Origin: CAJCJE01 sp035948315 | Lineage (GTDB): Bacteria > Actinomycetota > Actinomycetes > Mycobacteriales > Pseudonocardiaceae | Length of the DNA: 64,000 bases | Direction of reading: 5' to 3' | Assembly (NCBI GenBank): GCA_035948315.1 | Contig: DASZJG010000071.1 | Span: forward strand, 62,001 to 126,000 | Shown: positions 27,369 through 37,192 of the stretch, piece after piece | Layout: each line of letters opens with the position of its first letter | Position numbering within the stretch: position 1 is the stretch's first letter | The notes under the pieces: generated by a model | Seen by the model: the letters and a program-made list of their open reading frames with translations, nothing else | The model's database searches: none | Told to the model about the DNA's origin: nothing | Translations under genes and position numbers: made by a program

Positions 27369-29366
27369 CTACGCGCCCGGCGTGCCGGTCCACGAATCCG
27401 AACTGCTGCCCACCGCGTTCTTGATGGTCACGGTGATCGTGATCGAGCCGGCCCAGAACACGTTCGAGATGGTCAGGTCCGTGCTTCCGGAACAGGCGGT
27501 CCACGCCGACACAGCGCCCAGGAAGTTCGCCTGGCAGGTCGCCGCACCGCCGGCCGCGTCGACGGTCACGATGAGGGCGTTCGTGCTGCGCACCCCGGTG
27601 ATCTTCACCGTCGGCGCGGTCACGGTCGGCAGGCTGACCGAACGGGACCCGGCGCGGCCGGTGAGCAGGCCGCCGGACGAGCCGTACTGGGTGATCGCGC
27701 GCACCGTGACCGATACCGTGCCGGACAGCCCCGAGTAGCTGGCGGACGTGCCGCTCACCGCCTGTTCGCCCTGCCCGGTGACGCTCACCAGGTAGTGCAC
27801 CAGGCCGGCGCCGTGCAGGTCCGGCGTGGTCCAGCTGACCGAGAGACCGGTGCCGGACACAGACGTGCTCACGCTGGGCGCGTCCGCTGCCATGCCGGGC
27901 ACGACCGACCCGGAACTGGCCGCCGCGCCCGCACCCGCCGAGTTCGCCGCGGTCACGGTGAACACGTAGGCCGTGCCGTTGGTCAGCCCGGCCACGATGG
28001 CGTGCTGGGTCGACCCGCCGACCGTCATCGACCCGCCCGACCAGGAAAGCCGGTAGGCGGTGACCGGCGCGCCGTTCGGTTTGGCCGCACCCCAGCTCAC
28101 GCGGGCCGAGCGGTCCTCGGCGACCGCCGAGATGCCGCTCGGCGCACCCGGCGGGGTCGCGTTCGCGACCACCGGTGGGGAGTCCACTGTGGACGGCGAA
28201 GAGGCCGCCTGCGAGTCACTCGGCCTGCCGCCAGCGGGCGTGCCTGAACTCTGGCTGTTGACGTTCACGTCGACCACGGAACCGTTCTGGCCGTTGACGA
28301 CCAGTACGTGGGAACCATCCGAACTGTCCACATAGATCCGCGAGTCCTGGCCGGCGGCCAGCCTGGACGACCCGTCCGGTCCCGGCACCGCCGTCGTACC
28401 GGTCTGTTTGCCCCGACTGTCGTAGGTGAGCATCCGGTGGCTGGTCTGGTCGACCACCGCGACCGTGTGCGAGACCGCGACCGGCCCGGTGTACGTGCCC
28501 AGTCCCAGCGGGACGGTGACCGGATCGGACCGACCCGCGGGGTCGATCAGCACCAGTTTCCGCTCGCCCACGTCGAGTACCGCCAGCCGACCATCCACCG
28601 CGTTGTCCGCGACCCGGGCGGTCGCCGACAGCGTGATGCCCACCGGCATGCCCGCGCCGAGCCCGTTCGCGCCGACCGACTCGATCACCCTGGCGGTCAG
28701 GTCCAGCACCTCCGGCTGGTCGCCGACCGTCGTCAACTCCCCGGTGTGTCCCTGCGGAAGACGCGCCGGGCAGGCCAGTTCGATGCTGCCGCGCGGCAGG
28801 TCACACAGGGCTCCGTTGTCCTCCCGCAACAGCCACACGGTGCCGTCGGAGGTGGCTACCGGATTGGCCAGCGGGCCGCCCGCGGGCACTGTCGCCGTTG
28901 GATCGCCGAGCCGGACGACCTGGCCCGCGTTGCGGTAGACCAGATAGGGACCGCCTGCGACCTCCAGCCCGACCGGCACCTCCGGGGCAGGCGCGTCCGA
29001 GGCGCTGCTCACGCTCAACGTCGACTTGCTGAACTCGGTGATCCGCGACCGGCCGACCACGAAACCGGAGCTGTCTCCCTGCACCACCTGGCTGCCCTGC
29101 GCGGCACCTGGCACGCCGGCCTGCGCGTCGACCTGGCCGGTCGCGCCGTCGACGTGCAGCGCGGACTGCAACCCGGTGCTGTACACCCAGTGGCCGGACT
29201 GGGTGAAATCGAGTCCGGGCACCTGTGGGGCCTGCCCCAGGACCGCCAGTCCGACAACGCCGATACAGCAGCCGACCAGCAACGCGATGACTACCCGGGC
29301 CCGCCCCGCGCCGGTCATCCGGCGGTTTCCCGGCAGCGCCAGCGAATCCACGCTCCCGATGGTCAT
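27369..29366 (-). CDS. Membrane-anchored beta-propeller-like protein with two FN3 domains
   Basis: 665 residues starting at 29366 with GGGGGCG upstream. One N-terminal membrane anchor (about 18-40) is followed by repeated beta segments that look like a propeller, a short Ser/Pro linker, two fibronectin type III domains (about 400-580; PGAPSGISAVAEDRSARVSW is typical) and a further beta domain with two Cys at the C-terminus. It is the first gene of the minus-strand FN3-MoxR-DUF58-transglutaminase run. Its extracytoplasmic orientation makes it a candidate scaffold for surface assembly around the ESX channel. Confidence 0.85.
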   Translation of the reverse strand: MTIGSVDSLALPGNRRMTGAGRARVVIALLVGCCIGVVGLAVLGQAPQVPGLDFTQSGHWVYSTGLQSALHVDGATGQVDAQAGVPGAAQGSQVVQGDSSGFVVGRSRITEFSKSTLSVSSASDAPAPEVPVGLEVAGGPYLVYRNAGQVVRLGDPTATVPAGGPLANPVATSDGTVWLLREDNGALCDLPRGSIELACPARLPQGHTGELTTVGDQPEVLDLTARVIESVGANGLGAGMPVGITLSATARVADNAVDGRLAVLDVGERKLVLIDPAGRSDPVTVPLGLGTYTGPVAVSHTVAVVDQTSHRMLTYDSRGKQTGTTAVPGPDGSSRLAAGQDSRIYVDSSDGSHVLVVNGQNGSVVDVNVNSQSSGTPAGGRPSDSQAASSPSTVDSPPVVANATPPGAPSGISAVAEDRSARVSWGAAKPNGAPVTAYRLSWSGGSMTVGGSTQHAIVAGLTNGTAYVFTVTAANSAGAGAAASSGSVVPGMAADAPSVSTSVSGTGLSVSWTTPDLHGAGLVHYLVSVTGQGEQAVSGTSASYSGLSGTVSVTVRAITQYGSSGGLLTGRAGSRSVSLPTVTAPTVKITGVRSTNALIVTVDAAGGAATCQANFLGAVSAWTACSGSTDLTISNVFWAGSITITVTIKNAVGSSSDSWTGTPGA

Positions 29367-29528
29367 CAAACGCCCCCAGATATCCGGACAGGTCACACCC
29401 GGGACCGAGAGTAGCCACCCAGGATGAAATACCGATGAAACCGCACTACGCGGGAAACTCGTCACCAAATCCTCATGGTCGCCGGGGGAAGCTACGCAGC
29501 GATCCGGACGAACCAGGAGGGCGAGACC

Positions 29529-30542
29529 ATGACCGTCGGGGTGCTGCGACTCTGCGGCTGGCAGTTGGCGTTGATCGCGATCGTCCTGGGCATCGGCCGC
29601 CCATGGCCGCTGGCCGCGCTGCTGTGGGCCGGCGCGCTCCTCCTGCTGGCGCTCACCGCGGTCCGGGTGCGCGGACGCTGGCTGGGCGAATGGCTCTCGC
29701 TGGCGCTGCGCTACTCGGCCCGCGACCGGCAGGTCGACCTCGGCAGCGCCGGTCCGCCCGGCCCTGCGCTGCTTCGGCGCCTCGACCCCGACGCGACCGG
29801 GAGCACGGTCCGGGTCGGTGACGAGCCGATTCACCTGATCAGCCGGGCGAGCGGGATCACGGCGATACTGCGACCGGCCGTGGGCGACCCGGCAGCGGTG
29901 CTGGGCGCGCCGGAAACGCTGTTGCCGGCCGCCGACCCGACGATCGCCGTGCAGGTGTTGCACCACGCGGGAATCGATCGCCGGCAGCCACCGCGCACCT
30001 GGCTGGCACTACAGGTGCTGCGCACGGCGGAGACCTATCAGGACGCGGAGCTGCAACGCACGCTCGGCAACGCGGTGCGCCGGGTGCGCAAGCACCTGCG
30101 CAGGCTCGGTTGCCCGGCGGGTGCTCTGGCCGAGCACGAGGTCTTCGGCACCCTGGCTGCCCTGGCACACGTCACCGGCGGTCGAGGTCAGATCCGGGAA
30201 TCCTGGCGGCACTGGCAGAGCGGCCCGATCGGCCAGGCCACCTTCCGGCTGGACGGCTGGTCCGAGGCGGCCCGCTCCGGCACCCGGCAGCTGACCGGAT
30301 GGCTGCTGGCCGCCGCACCGCACACCGCGGTCACCATCTCGATCACCGCCCACCGCGCGGCACCGGACCCCGAACCCAGGGTCCGCGCGACACTGCGTCT
30401 GGCCGCCGCGAACCCGCAGGCGCTGGCCCAGTCGGAAGGGCAGCTGACCGAAGCCGCCCGGCACTGCGCGATCACCCTGACCCGACTGGACGGCCGCCAC
30501 GCCGAGGGCATGGCGGCCACTCTCCCCATCGGCCTGAGCTGA
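29529..30542 (+). CDS. eccE: EccE, ESX core membrane protein
   Basis: 337 residues with two adjacent N-terminal membrane helices (about 8-50) and a cytoplasmic alpha/beta domain, matching EccE in length and layout. The ATG at 29529 follows AGGAGGGCGAG. It completes the core set (B, C, D, E and mycosin). It is separated from eccB/eccD by the pseudokinase-transglutaminase-MoxR-FN3 block. It is divergent from the FN3-protein gene. Confidence 0.9.
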   Translation: MTVGVLRLCGWQLALIAIVLGIGRPWPLAALLWAGALLLLALTAVRVRGRWLGEWLSLALRYSARDRQVDLGSAGPPGPALLRRLDPDATGSTVRVGDEPIHLISRASGITAILRPAVGDPAAVLGAPETLLPAADPTIAVQVLHHAGIDRRQPPRTWLALQVLRTAETYQDAELQRTLGNAVRRVRKHLRRLGCPAGALAEHEVFGTLAALAHVTGGRGQIRESWRHWQSGPIGQATFRLDGWSEAARSGTRQLTGWLLAAAPHTAVTISITAHRAAPDPEPRVRATLRLAAANPQALAQSEGQLTEAARHCAITLTRLDGRHAEGMAATLPIGLS

Positions 30543-30546
30543 CCGA

Positions 30547-30576
30547 GTGGATGGTGGCCGGGCTGCCACCATCCAC
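30547..30576. terminator. Bidirectional terminator after eccE
   Basis: A 12-bp perfect stem (GTGGATGGTGGC) with a 6-base loop lies 4 bp after the eccE stop and 7 bp from the stop of the convergent small gene. No T tract is present. Confidence 0.8.
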
Positions 30577-30583
30577 AATGGAA

Positions 30584-30910
30584 TCAATAGGCGCGGCCGG
30601 GCTCCGCCATCGCGGAACTCGCCCGCGCACTGCCGTCGTCATAGGTGTTCACGCTCTGCCGCCCGGCCCCGGACAGCTGACCGACCCGGTCCACCGCCGC
30701 CGCGGCCGCCCCGCGCAGCTGCGCGTCCGTCGGGCGATAGGCCGCGATGAACCGCGACCCCATCGGGCCGCCGCCCAACTGCTCGACCGCCGCCAGCTGC
30801 CCGGCGGCCGTCGACCACGCCTGGTTCAGCCCGTCGCCCAGCACACCGAGCCGGGCCACGAACTGCTCGGCATCACCCATCGCCATCTCGACCTGGTCAC
30901 CAAGTGCCAC
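30584..30910 (-). CDS. Orphan WXG/EspC-like partner protein
   Basis: 108 residues. The GTG at 30910 is chosen because GGAGG lies 8 nt upstream; a GTG three codons earlier is too close. The middle segment GGGPMGSRFIAAY and the following helix resemble the toxin-cassette partner at 2989 (GPLGARFIANF, then GAGQDCVRNY versus GAGRQSVNTY). Unlike that gene, it stands alone with no effector downstream. It may serve effectors encoded elsewhere or be the remnant of a lost cassette. Confidence 0.75.
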   Translation of the reverse strand: MALGDQVEMAMGDAEQFVARLGVLGDGLNQAWSTAAGQLAAVEQLGGGPMGSRFIAAYRPTDAQLRGAAAAAVDRVGQLSGAGRQSVNTYDDGSARASSAMAEPGRAY

Positions 30911-30990
30911 CTCGACCACCTCCGACCACAGTTGTGCCAGCCCGGCCGGCCCATCGGAGCAACCAGGCCGGTTCCTGCCACGCGGCTGTT

Positions 30991-31007
30991 GAAGCGTTAA
31001 CGGCTTC
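30991..31007. promoter_or_regulatory. Inverted repeat upstream of the GH8 gene
   Basis: GAAGC and GCTTC arms flank a GTTAAC core, 15 bp before a TTGACA box (31022-31027). The position suits an operator for the endoglucanase gene. It does not match the CebR consensus, so the regulator is unknown. Confidence 0.4.
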
Positions 31008-31131
31008 TCACCTTCGATCTCTTGACACCCCGCCTCGGCATGGCGATGCTGTCTTTTAATTTGTAAGCCTTCTTAACTAGTGCACGGGAACAGCATCCAT
31101 CAGCCAACGGCGGCTGGAAGGAGTCTTCTCA

Positions 31132-33225
31132 GTGGCATCCAGATCGATCCGAACAGCGCTGTCCCTCGGCGTCACGACCGGTGTCGTCGCACTCGGGGTG
31201 GTCGGGGTCGCGGCGGTCGCACCCGCGGCATCGGCCGCCAGCGCCCCCAGCCATCCCTTCCCCACCCATGTCACCTACCGGGTCGGCGTCATGCCGTCGG
31301 CCTCGCAGTCGAGCCGGGACGCGGCGGTCGAGAAGGCGTACGACTCGTGGAAGAGCACGTACCTGATCCATGGCTGCGCCTCGAACGAGTACTACGTGTC
31401 GACCAAGGGCGATGGCGACGCGACCAACAACGGGCCGGTCTCCGAGGGCCAGGGCTACGGCATGAACATCGTGCCGCTGATGGCCGGCTACGACGCCAGC
31501 GCGCAGACCGAGTTCAACGGCTTGTGGCAGCTCGTGCAGGACCACGAGGACCAGTACGGCCTGATGGAATGGCAGCTCGACGGCAAGTCCTGCAACTACT
31601 ACAGCGGCGGCACGCCGGACGGCGCCACCGACGGTGACCTCGACATCGGTTACGGCCTCATCCTCGCGGACGAGCAGTGGGGCGGGTACAAGCAGGCCGC
31701 GCTGACCTGGCTGAGCAACTTCTACAACCACGACGTCGCGTCCGACGGTCACCTCAAGTGCGAGGACGACGACAGCACCGCCGACGACTCCCGGCCCTCC
31801 GACTACATGATCGACCACCTGCGGGCCTTCGCCGCGTACGACCCCTCGCACGACTGGAACAAGGTCGTCACCAAGACCGAGTCCATCGTCAGCGAGTTCA
31901 CCGCGGCCCACTCGGCCAACTATGGACTGATGTCCGACTTCATCCGCGGTGCCAACGGCACCAGCCCGACACCGGCCGCGGCGAACTACCAGGAGGACCA
32001 GCCGGACAACATCGTCGGCTACAACTCCATCCGCGTGCCGTGGCACCTGGGCACCGACGCACTGGAGAACGGCACCTCGGTCGCTGCCACGTCGTACGCG
32101 ACGGCGGTCAAGGAATCGAAGTGCCTGAAGTCGTTCTCCGGTGGCAAACCGGGGAGCGTGTGGCCGCACATGAACCTCAACTGCACCGGTTTCGACAGCT
32201 CCCCCGATGTCGGTGACACCCAGGCCGAGGAGGCGGGTGACTCGGTCGGCCCGGCAGCCATGGCCTCCGGCGACCAGACGTGGACCGACGCGATCTGGAA
32301 CCAGCTCGCCACCAACCCGTTCGGCGACGGCTACTACGGCGAGACCATCAAGATGCTCGTCTACGTCGTGATGGCGGGCGACTACTGGAACCCGGCCGCC
32401 GCGGCCGCGCCCGCCAACGACTTCTCCGTGTCGGCGAGCCCGTCGTCCGGTTCGGTGACGGCCGGATCATCCGCGACCGCGACCATCGGCACGGCGGTCA
32501 CCGCGGGCTCGGCCGAGTCGGTCGCGCTGTCGGCGTCCGGCGCACCCACCGCGGCGAGCGTGTCGTTCAGTCCGGCGTCGGTGAACTCCGGCGGCAGCTC
32601 GACCATGACCGTGACGACCGGTTCGTCGACGCCCGCCGGCACGTATCCGATCACCGTGACCGGCACGGCGTCCTCGGGCAGCCATACCGCCAGCTACACG
32701 CTGACCGTGACCTCGCCCAGCGGCGGCTGCACGGCGGCGCAGTTGCTCGGCAACCCGGGCTTCGAGAACGGCGCCACGATCACCCCGTGGACCCAGTCGT
32801 CGACGGTCGGCTCCGCCCCGATCAACAACGACACCGCCGACGAACCCGCGCACTCCGGCTCGTGGGACGCGTGGCTCGACGGCAACGGCAAGGCCGACAC
32901 CGACACGGTGGCGCAGACGGTGACCATCCCGACCGGCTGCACGGCGACCGCGTCGTTCTGGCTGCACATCGACACCACCGAGAACACCACGACCGCGACC
33001 CCGGACACGCTGGCCGCCCAGGTGCTCAATACCAGCGGCAACGTGCTGGCGACCCTGGCCACCTACAGCAACCTGAACAAGGTGAGCGGCTACGCCCAGC
33101 ACTCGGTCGACCTGTCGGCCTATGCCGGCCAGACGATCACGCTGAACTTCAGTGGCACGGAAACCGACAAGAACGGCGGCACCACGAGTTTCGTCATCGA
33201 CGACACCGCCATCCAGACCGCCTGA
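31132..33225 (+). CDS. Secreted GH8 endoglucanase with Ig-like and C-terminal beta domain
   Basis: 697 residues from a GTG behind AAGGAG. A signal peptide (1-36, ending ASAAS) precedes the GH8 (alpha/alpha)6 domain (about 45-425). The family's catalytic Glu is in SEGQGYG (Glu105) and the catalytic Asp in TDGDLDIGYG (Asp167-Asp171). A Ser/Thr-rich Ig-like domain (about 430-525) and a C-terminal carbohydrate-binding-like domain (LLGNPGFENG) follow. Substrate is a beta-1,4-glucan or chitosan-type polymer, since GH8 covers both. The gene is monocistronic and ends at a terminator. Confidence 0.9.
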   Translation: MASRSIRTALSLGVTTGVVALGVVGVAAVAPAASAASAPSHPFPTHVTYRVGVMPSASQSSRDAAVEKAYDSWKSTYLIHGCASNEYYVSTKGDGDATNNGPVSEGQGYGMNIVPLMAGYDASAQTEFNGLWQLVQDHEDQYGLMEWQLDGKSCNYYSGGTPDGATDGDLDIGYGLILADEQWGGYKQAALTWLSNFYNHDVASDGHLKCEDDDSTADDSRPSDYMIDHLRAFAAYDPSHDWNKVVTKTESIVSEFTAAHSANYGLMSDFIRGANGTSPTPAAANYQEDQPDNIVGYNSIRVPWHLGTDALENGTSVAATSYATAVKESKCLKSFSGGKPGSVWPHMNLNCTGFDSSPDVGDTQAEEAGDSVGPAAMASGDQTWTDAIWNQLATNPFGDGYYGETIKMLVYVVMAGDYWNPAAAAAPANDFSVSASPSSGSVTAGSSATATIGTAVTAGSAESVALSASGAPTAASVSFSPASVNSGGSSTMTVTTGSSTPAGTYPITVTGTASSGSHTASYTLTVTSPSGGCTAAQLLGNPGFENGATITPWTQSSTVGSAPINNDTADEPAHSGSWDAWLDGNGKADTDTVAQTVTIPTGCTATASFWLHIDTTENTTTATPDTLAAQVLNTSGNVLATLATYSNLNKVSGYAQHSVDLSAYAGQTITLNFSGTETDKNGGTTSFVIDDTAIQTA

Positions 33226-33241
33226 TCTCCGACTCGGACAC

Positions 33242-33277
33242 AGGACTCCCGGTGGGCCACGGCCCGCCGGGAGTCCT
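33242..33277 (+). terminator. Terminator of the GH8 gene
   Basis: An 11-bp stem (AGGACTCCCGG) with further internal pairing lies 17 bp after the stop and is followed by TGTTTCC. Confidence 0.85.
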
Positions 33278-33369
33278 TGTTTCCCATGCGGATCCTGCAT
33301 GGACTACTACTGAGGTGGAATATTCGGGCGAATCATGGCGTCGCGAGATCGGACCATGGAGGCGCGTAC

Positions 33370-34722
33370 ATGGAGCATGTGGACGGATCGTCGGCCGGAG
33401 ACATCGCCGGCTTGAACGCCACCACGCCGGACGGGCGTCGTCTACCGCCGTTGCCGCCGTCGTTCTGGACATCGTGGCAGGTCAGGGAAGCGGCTGCGGT
33501 GTCCCCCGGCGCCGTCGTGGCGATCGCGCGCCGCGCGCACGGCCTGCACCAGGGCGAACTGGGCGCGTTGTCCGGTTTCTCGCAGTCGACTATCTCCAGG
33601 CTGGAGGCAGGCGGCAATCTCGCGTACGACCTGCGGGTCCTGCGGGCCCTGCAACGGCTGCTCAGTGTGCCACCGGTCCTGCTCGGACTCGCCGACCGCG
33701 CGGTCAGCGAGGGGGTATCCGTGTTCGAGACGGTGCTGCCCGTGTCACTCGCACCCGCGACGCTGACCGTGCACGACATCTGCCCCGCGGCGACCGCGTT
33801 CGCCATCGGTCAGGCCGGTGCGGCCCAGCTGACCGGAGTGCCGATGGGTCCGAGGATCATCAGCCATCTCCTGGTGGCTCGCAGAATGATCAACGACGCC
33901 GGCAACTGGCGCCGGACCAGCGCGGTGCTGATGGCCGCCCGGCAGCTCTACGACGTCGCGGACGGCCTGCGCAGGGCTGCGCCCCGGGGTGAGCTGCGCC
34001 GCCGTCTCATGTTCGTCTCCGCCGGCTACGCGGAACTGTGCGGCTTCCTGCATGAGCAGAGCGGCAACCTGGACAAGGCGGGGCACTGGACGGCCAAGGC
34101 ACTGCAACAGGCACAGGCCGCCGACGACCGGGACCTGGTCGCCTACGCCTACACCCGGATGAGCGCGCTCGCCGAGGCCGAGAACGACATCGACCGCGTG
34201 GTCGGGCTGGCCGTTGCCGCTCAGCGGGAGCCGGGCATCAGCCCGAGGGTGCGCGCGTTCGCGCTGCACCAGCACGCGCGTGGGCTGGCCCGACGCGGCG
34301 AGGAGGCGGCTTGCCTTCGTGCCATGGACGAGGCGTTCGAACTCGTGGAAAACGCCGAACCCGAGCGAAGCGAGGAATACGTCGTCGCCTATTGGGTTAA
34401 CAAGTATCACCTGGCGACCGAAAAAGCCGGGCGTCTGCTCGATCTCGGTCGTATTGAGGACGGCCTGCGAGCGTATGAGCAGGTCCGCGTGCACTGGGCC
34501 CGGATCTGCCCGTGGTTGCAGGCCCAGCATCTGGCCAAGATCGCCCTCGCCCACGCCGATCTCGGTGATCTCGACGCGGCCGCCGCGACCGGTTTCGATG
34601 CGCTCCTGTTGGCGGAGGGTACCGGTTCGCCGTCCGTTGTCGACGAACTGCGCAGGCTCGAACGCTGGTCCGAATCTCGTTCGATCGCGGAACTCAGCGA
34701 AGCGCTACACACCGTTCACTGA
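33370..34722 (+). CDS. XRE-family regulator with TPR-like C-terminus
   Basis: 450 residues. The ATG at 33370 has GGAGG 7 nt upstream; the longer frame would start inside the terminator. An XRE helix-turn-helix lies near residues 45-105 (HQGELGALSGFSQSTISRLE). The remaining 340 residues are helical repeats of the TPR kind, as in actinobacterial Rgg-like or transcript-level sensor proteins that bind peptides or small ligands. Target genes are not evident; the VWA protein gene follows on the same strand after 102 bp. Confidence 0.88.
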   Translation: MEHVDGSSAGDIAGLNATTPDGRRLPPLPPSFWTSWQVREAAAVSPGAVVAIARRAHGLHQGELGALSGFSQSTISRLEAGGNLAYDLRVLRALQRLLSVPPVLLGLADRAVSEGVSVFETVLPVSLAPATLTVHDICPAATAFAIGQAGAAQLTGVPMGPRIISHLLVARRMINDAGNWRRTSAVLMAARQLYDVADGLRRAAPRGELRRRLMFVSAGYAELCGFLHEQSGNLDKAGHWTAKALQQAQAADDRDLVAYAYTRMSALAEAENDIDRVVGLAVAAQREPGISPRVRAFALHQHARGLARRGEEAACLRAMDEAFELVENAEPERSEEYVVAYWVNKYHLATEKAGRLLDLGRIEDGLRAYEQVRVHWARICPWLQAQHLAKIALAHADLGDLDAAAATGFDALLLAEGTGSPSVVDELRRLERWSESRSIAELSEALHTVH

Positions 34723-34824
34723 ATCAGTGCAGTCGATTACCGCATAGCGGCTGGATCTGTTGGCACCCGAGTTGTTTCATTTCGGGACCGAGGATTTCGC
34801 GGCGAGGACGGTGAACGACCGGAG

Positions 34825-36471
34825 ATGGCGAACCATCGCAGGCGTCTTCACATCAAATTCAGTGGATTCAGTCTCACCGCGCTCGTGATCGGTGCCGTCT
34901 GCGGCATGAGCGTCGCGGCGACGGCTACGGCGATCGAGATGCGAGGCGTCTGCACCGGACTGGTCGATCTCGCGGTGACCGTGACACCGACGCTCGCCCC
35001 GGAGGTCGACTCGGACGCGAGTGCCTTCAACGCCACCAGGCCCGCCGCGAACGGCAAATGCGTCACCGTCACGGTGACCGCGGACGACTCCGCGAACGAA
35101 GCCGAGCAGCTGCCCACCCAGCAGATCGGACCACCGGCGCTGTGGATCCCCGACTCCTCGCTGTGGGCGCGGGCGGTCGACGCGGAAATGGCCGGGAATC
35201 ATCCGACGGCCCGGCTCGACGTGGTCGACTCGCTGGCCACCACTCGCCTGGTGCTGGCCGCGCCGCTGTCACTCGCCCACCAGATCGGCTGGCCGGCCAG
35301 GCCGCCCAGTTGGTCCGCCGTGGCCAGGGGCGCCCTGCCGGCGACCATCGGCGATCCGTCGACCACCACCGAGGGCCTGGCCGGGACCCTCATGCTCGAA
35401 TCGGTCCTCGGCAGGCCGGCATCGGCGCCGTCCCCGTCGCTGGTGGCGCTGCTGGTCAAGCTGCGCCGTGCCACGGTGCCCGACGTCGCCGACCAGTTCG
35501 GTGTCGACGCTCCCGGCCGCAACGCGTTCGCGTTCACCGCGACCGAACAGGCGGTCAACCAGGCCAACCAGCAGGCGCATGGGACGAGTTTCGCAGCGAT
35601 GGTGCCGAAGGAGGGCACCTTCGCGTTCGACTACCCGATCATCCGAGTCAGCTCCGGCTCCGAAGTCGCCGGTACATCGGCGGCCGCGACGGAATTCGAG
35701 ACCGCGCTGGAATCCCCCTCGACAACGGCGATGTTCGCCGCCGCCGGATTCCGCGCGGCGCACAGCACGATCCCGGGCGCCCGCGCCTACCCGCCCAATC
35801 AGGTGGTCGACGCGGTGGTGCGAACCTGGCTCGCGGTCAGCCTGGACGCCAGGTTCCTCACCGTGGTCGACATATCCTCCTCGATGAACATGCCGATCGG
35901 CCCCGGCGGCGGTGCCGAGTCCAAGGCCGGCATCGTCCGCGACGCCACCATGATCGGTCTCAGCGAGTTCCCCGACACCACCGAGATCGGCCTGTGGGTC
36001 TTCGCCAACCAACTCGCACCACCGAACGACTGGCAGGAAGTCGTGCCGATCGGCCAACTCGGCGAACCGATGGACGGCGTCACCCGACGGGTCGAACTCC
36101 AGCGAGCCACCGCCGCGCTGCCGTCCATGGTGCACGGCAACACCGCGCTCTACTCCACCACTCTCGCCGCCTATCAGAACGCTCTTGCCGGCTACGACCC
36201 GGGAAAGGTCAACGCCGTCGTGCTGATGACCGACGGCTTCAACGACACCGACCACGGACCCGATCTCGCCACGACCGTTGCGGCGCTGCGATCCTTGGCC
36301 GATCCGCAACGTCCCGTGCCGCTGTTCACCATCGGCATCGGAGCCGCCGCCGACATGAACGCGTTGCGCCAGCTCGCAGGCGCGACCGGCGGGCGGGCAT
36401 TCCAGGTCAGCACGGCCACGGACATCGTCAACGTGTTCCTCGATGTGTTGGCGCTGCGCGCAATTTCGTGA
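34825..36471 (+). CDS. Membrane-anchored SBP-like plus VWA domain protein
   Basis: 548 residues. A signal anchor (about 15-35) precedes a segment resembling extracellular solute-binding domains (about 95-320) and a von Willebrand A domain (about 340-545). The MIDAS motif is intact: D349-I-S351-S-S353, with a later Thr/Asp in LMTDGFND. This combination recurs in actinobacterial surface proteins annotated substrate-binding and VWA domain protein. The ligand is unknown. The gene is transcribed alone and ends at a strong hairpin. Confidence 0.85.
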   Translation: MANHRRRLHIKFSGFSLTALVIGAVCGMSVAATATAIEMRGVCTGLVDLAVTVTPTLAPEVDSDASAFNATRPAANGKCVTVTVTADDSANEAEQLPTQQIGPPALWIPDSSLWARAVDAEMAGNHPTARLDVVDSLATTRLVLAAPLSLAHQIGWPARPPSWSAVARGALPATIGDPSTTTEGLAGTLMLESVLGRPASAPSPSLVALLVKLRRATVPDVADQFGVDAPGRNAFAFTATEQAVNQANQQAHGTSFAAMVPKEGTFAFDYPIIRVSSGSEVAGTSAAATEFETALESPSTTAMFAAAGFRAAHSTIPGARAYPPNQVVDAVVRTWLAVSLDARFLTVVDISSSMNMPIGPGGGAESKAGIVRDATMIGLSEFPDTTEIGLWVFANQLAPPNDWQEVVPIGQLGEPMDGVTRRVELQRATAALPSMVHGNTALYSTTLAAYQNALAGYDPGKVNAVVLMTDGFNDTDHGPDLATTVAALRSLADPQRPVPLFTIGIGAAADMNALRQLAGATGGRAFQVSTATDIVNVFLDVLALRAIS

Positions 36472-36492
36472 AATCGCCGAAACATCTGCGTG

Positions 36493-36524
36493 CCGTGGGG
36501 ACCGGTGTCGACCGGTCCCCACGG
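36493..36524. terminator. Strong hairpin between the VWA gene and the decayed gene
   Basis: A perfect 13-bp stem (CCGTGGGGACCGG) with a 6-base loop lies 21 bp after the VWA stop, between convergent reading frames. There is no T tract. Confidence 0.8.
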
Positions 36525-36542
36525 TGTTCGCGACGTTCGGGA

Positions 36543-37085
36543 TCAGCAGGTGCCGACCCGCGCGATGCGGGTGCCCCAGTTCCCGTCCGGGAAGTACTGC
36601 TGGGCCGTGACGGCACAGCTTCCGTTGGGGTTGGTCGGATCGATGGCCACCGAGGAGAAGTCGCCGAAGCGATCGTTTCCGGTACTAACGCCGTTGACCA
36701 GGATAACGCCGGTGCCGATCAGGTTGGGCACACCGGCACCGGGCTGGACGGAGTCGACGGTGTCGGAGGTCGCCACGTTCGCCGGAGTGTCGGTGTAGGC
36801 CCAGTTGAGGTAGACGTAGTTCCCGCCACTCGGGCTGTTGCCGCTGTGATAGGCCAGCGCAACGGTTACGGTGTTGCCGCCGATGCTGATCGCGCCGTAG
36901 CGCACGCCGGGGAAGCCGCCGATGTCGATCCCGTGGGCGAACCAGATGAAGCCGCCGTCGTTCACGGGCGACCAGTCGATGCGTCCGTCGAGCGGGTCGG
37001 TACCCCACCGGCCAACCGGCGCGCGCCACGTTCGTCGCCGTGGCGCGCGGCACCGCGACGCTGACCGCGACGAATGACACGGCCT
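36543..37085 (-). pseudogene. Decayed exported protein gene: C-terminal remnant, probably frameshifted
   Basis: From about 37015 to the stop at 36543 the frame reads like a genuine beta-rich exported domain (DWSPVNDGGFIWFAHGID, ending NWGTRIARVGTC). Upstream of 37015 that frame turns into Arg/Pro/Ser-rich nonsense. In the neighbouring frame 37020-37085 gives a plausible strand sequence (VSFVAVSVAVPRATATNVA), so a frameshift near 37010 is likely. There is no signal peptide or ribosome site. It looks like the last third of a larger secreted protein whose 5' part has been lost. Confidence 0.65.
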
Positions 37086-37192
37086 GTCTGCACGCGCATC
37101 CGGCATGCCTTCCGCCGCAACAATAATGGCGGGTGACGCTCCTGGTCGGATAGCCGTCATGCCCGGCGCCCGCCGCACGTAGGGTGCACCGC

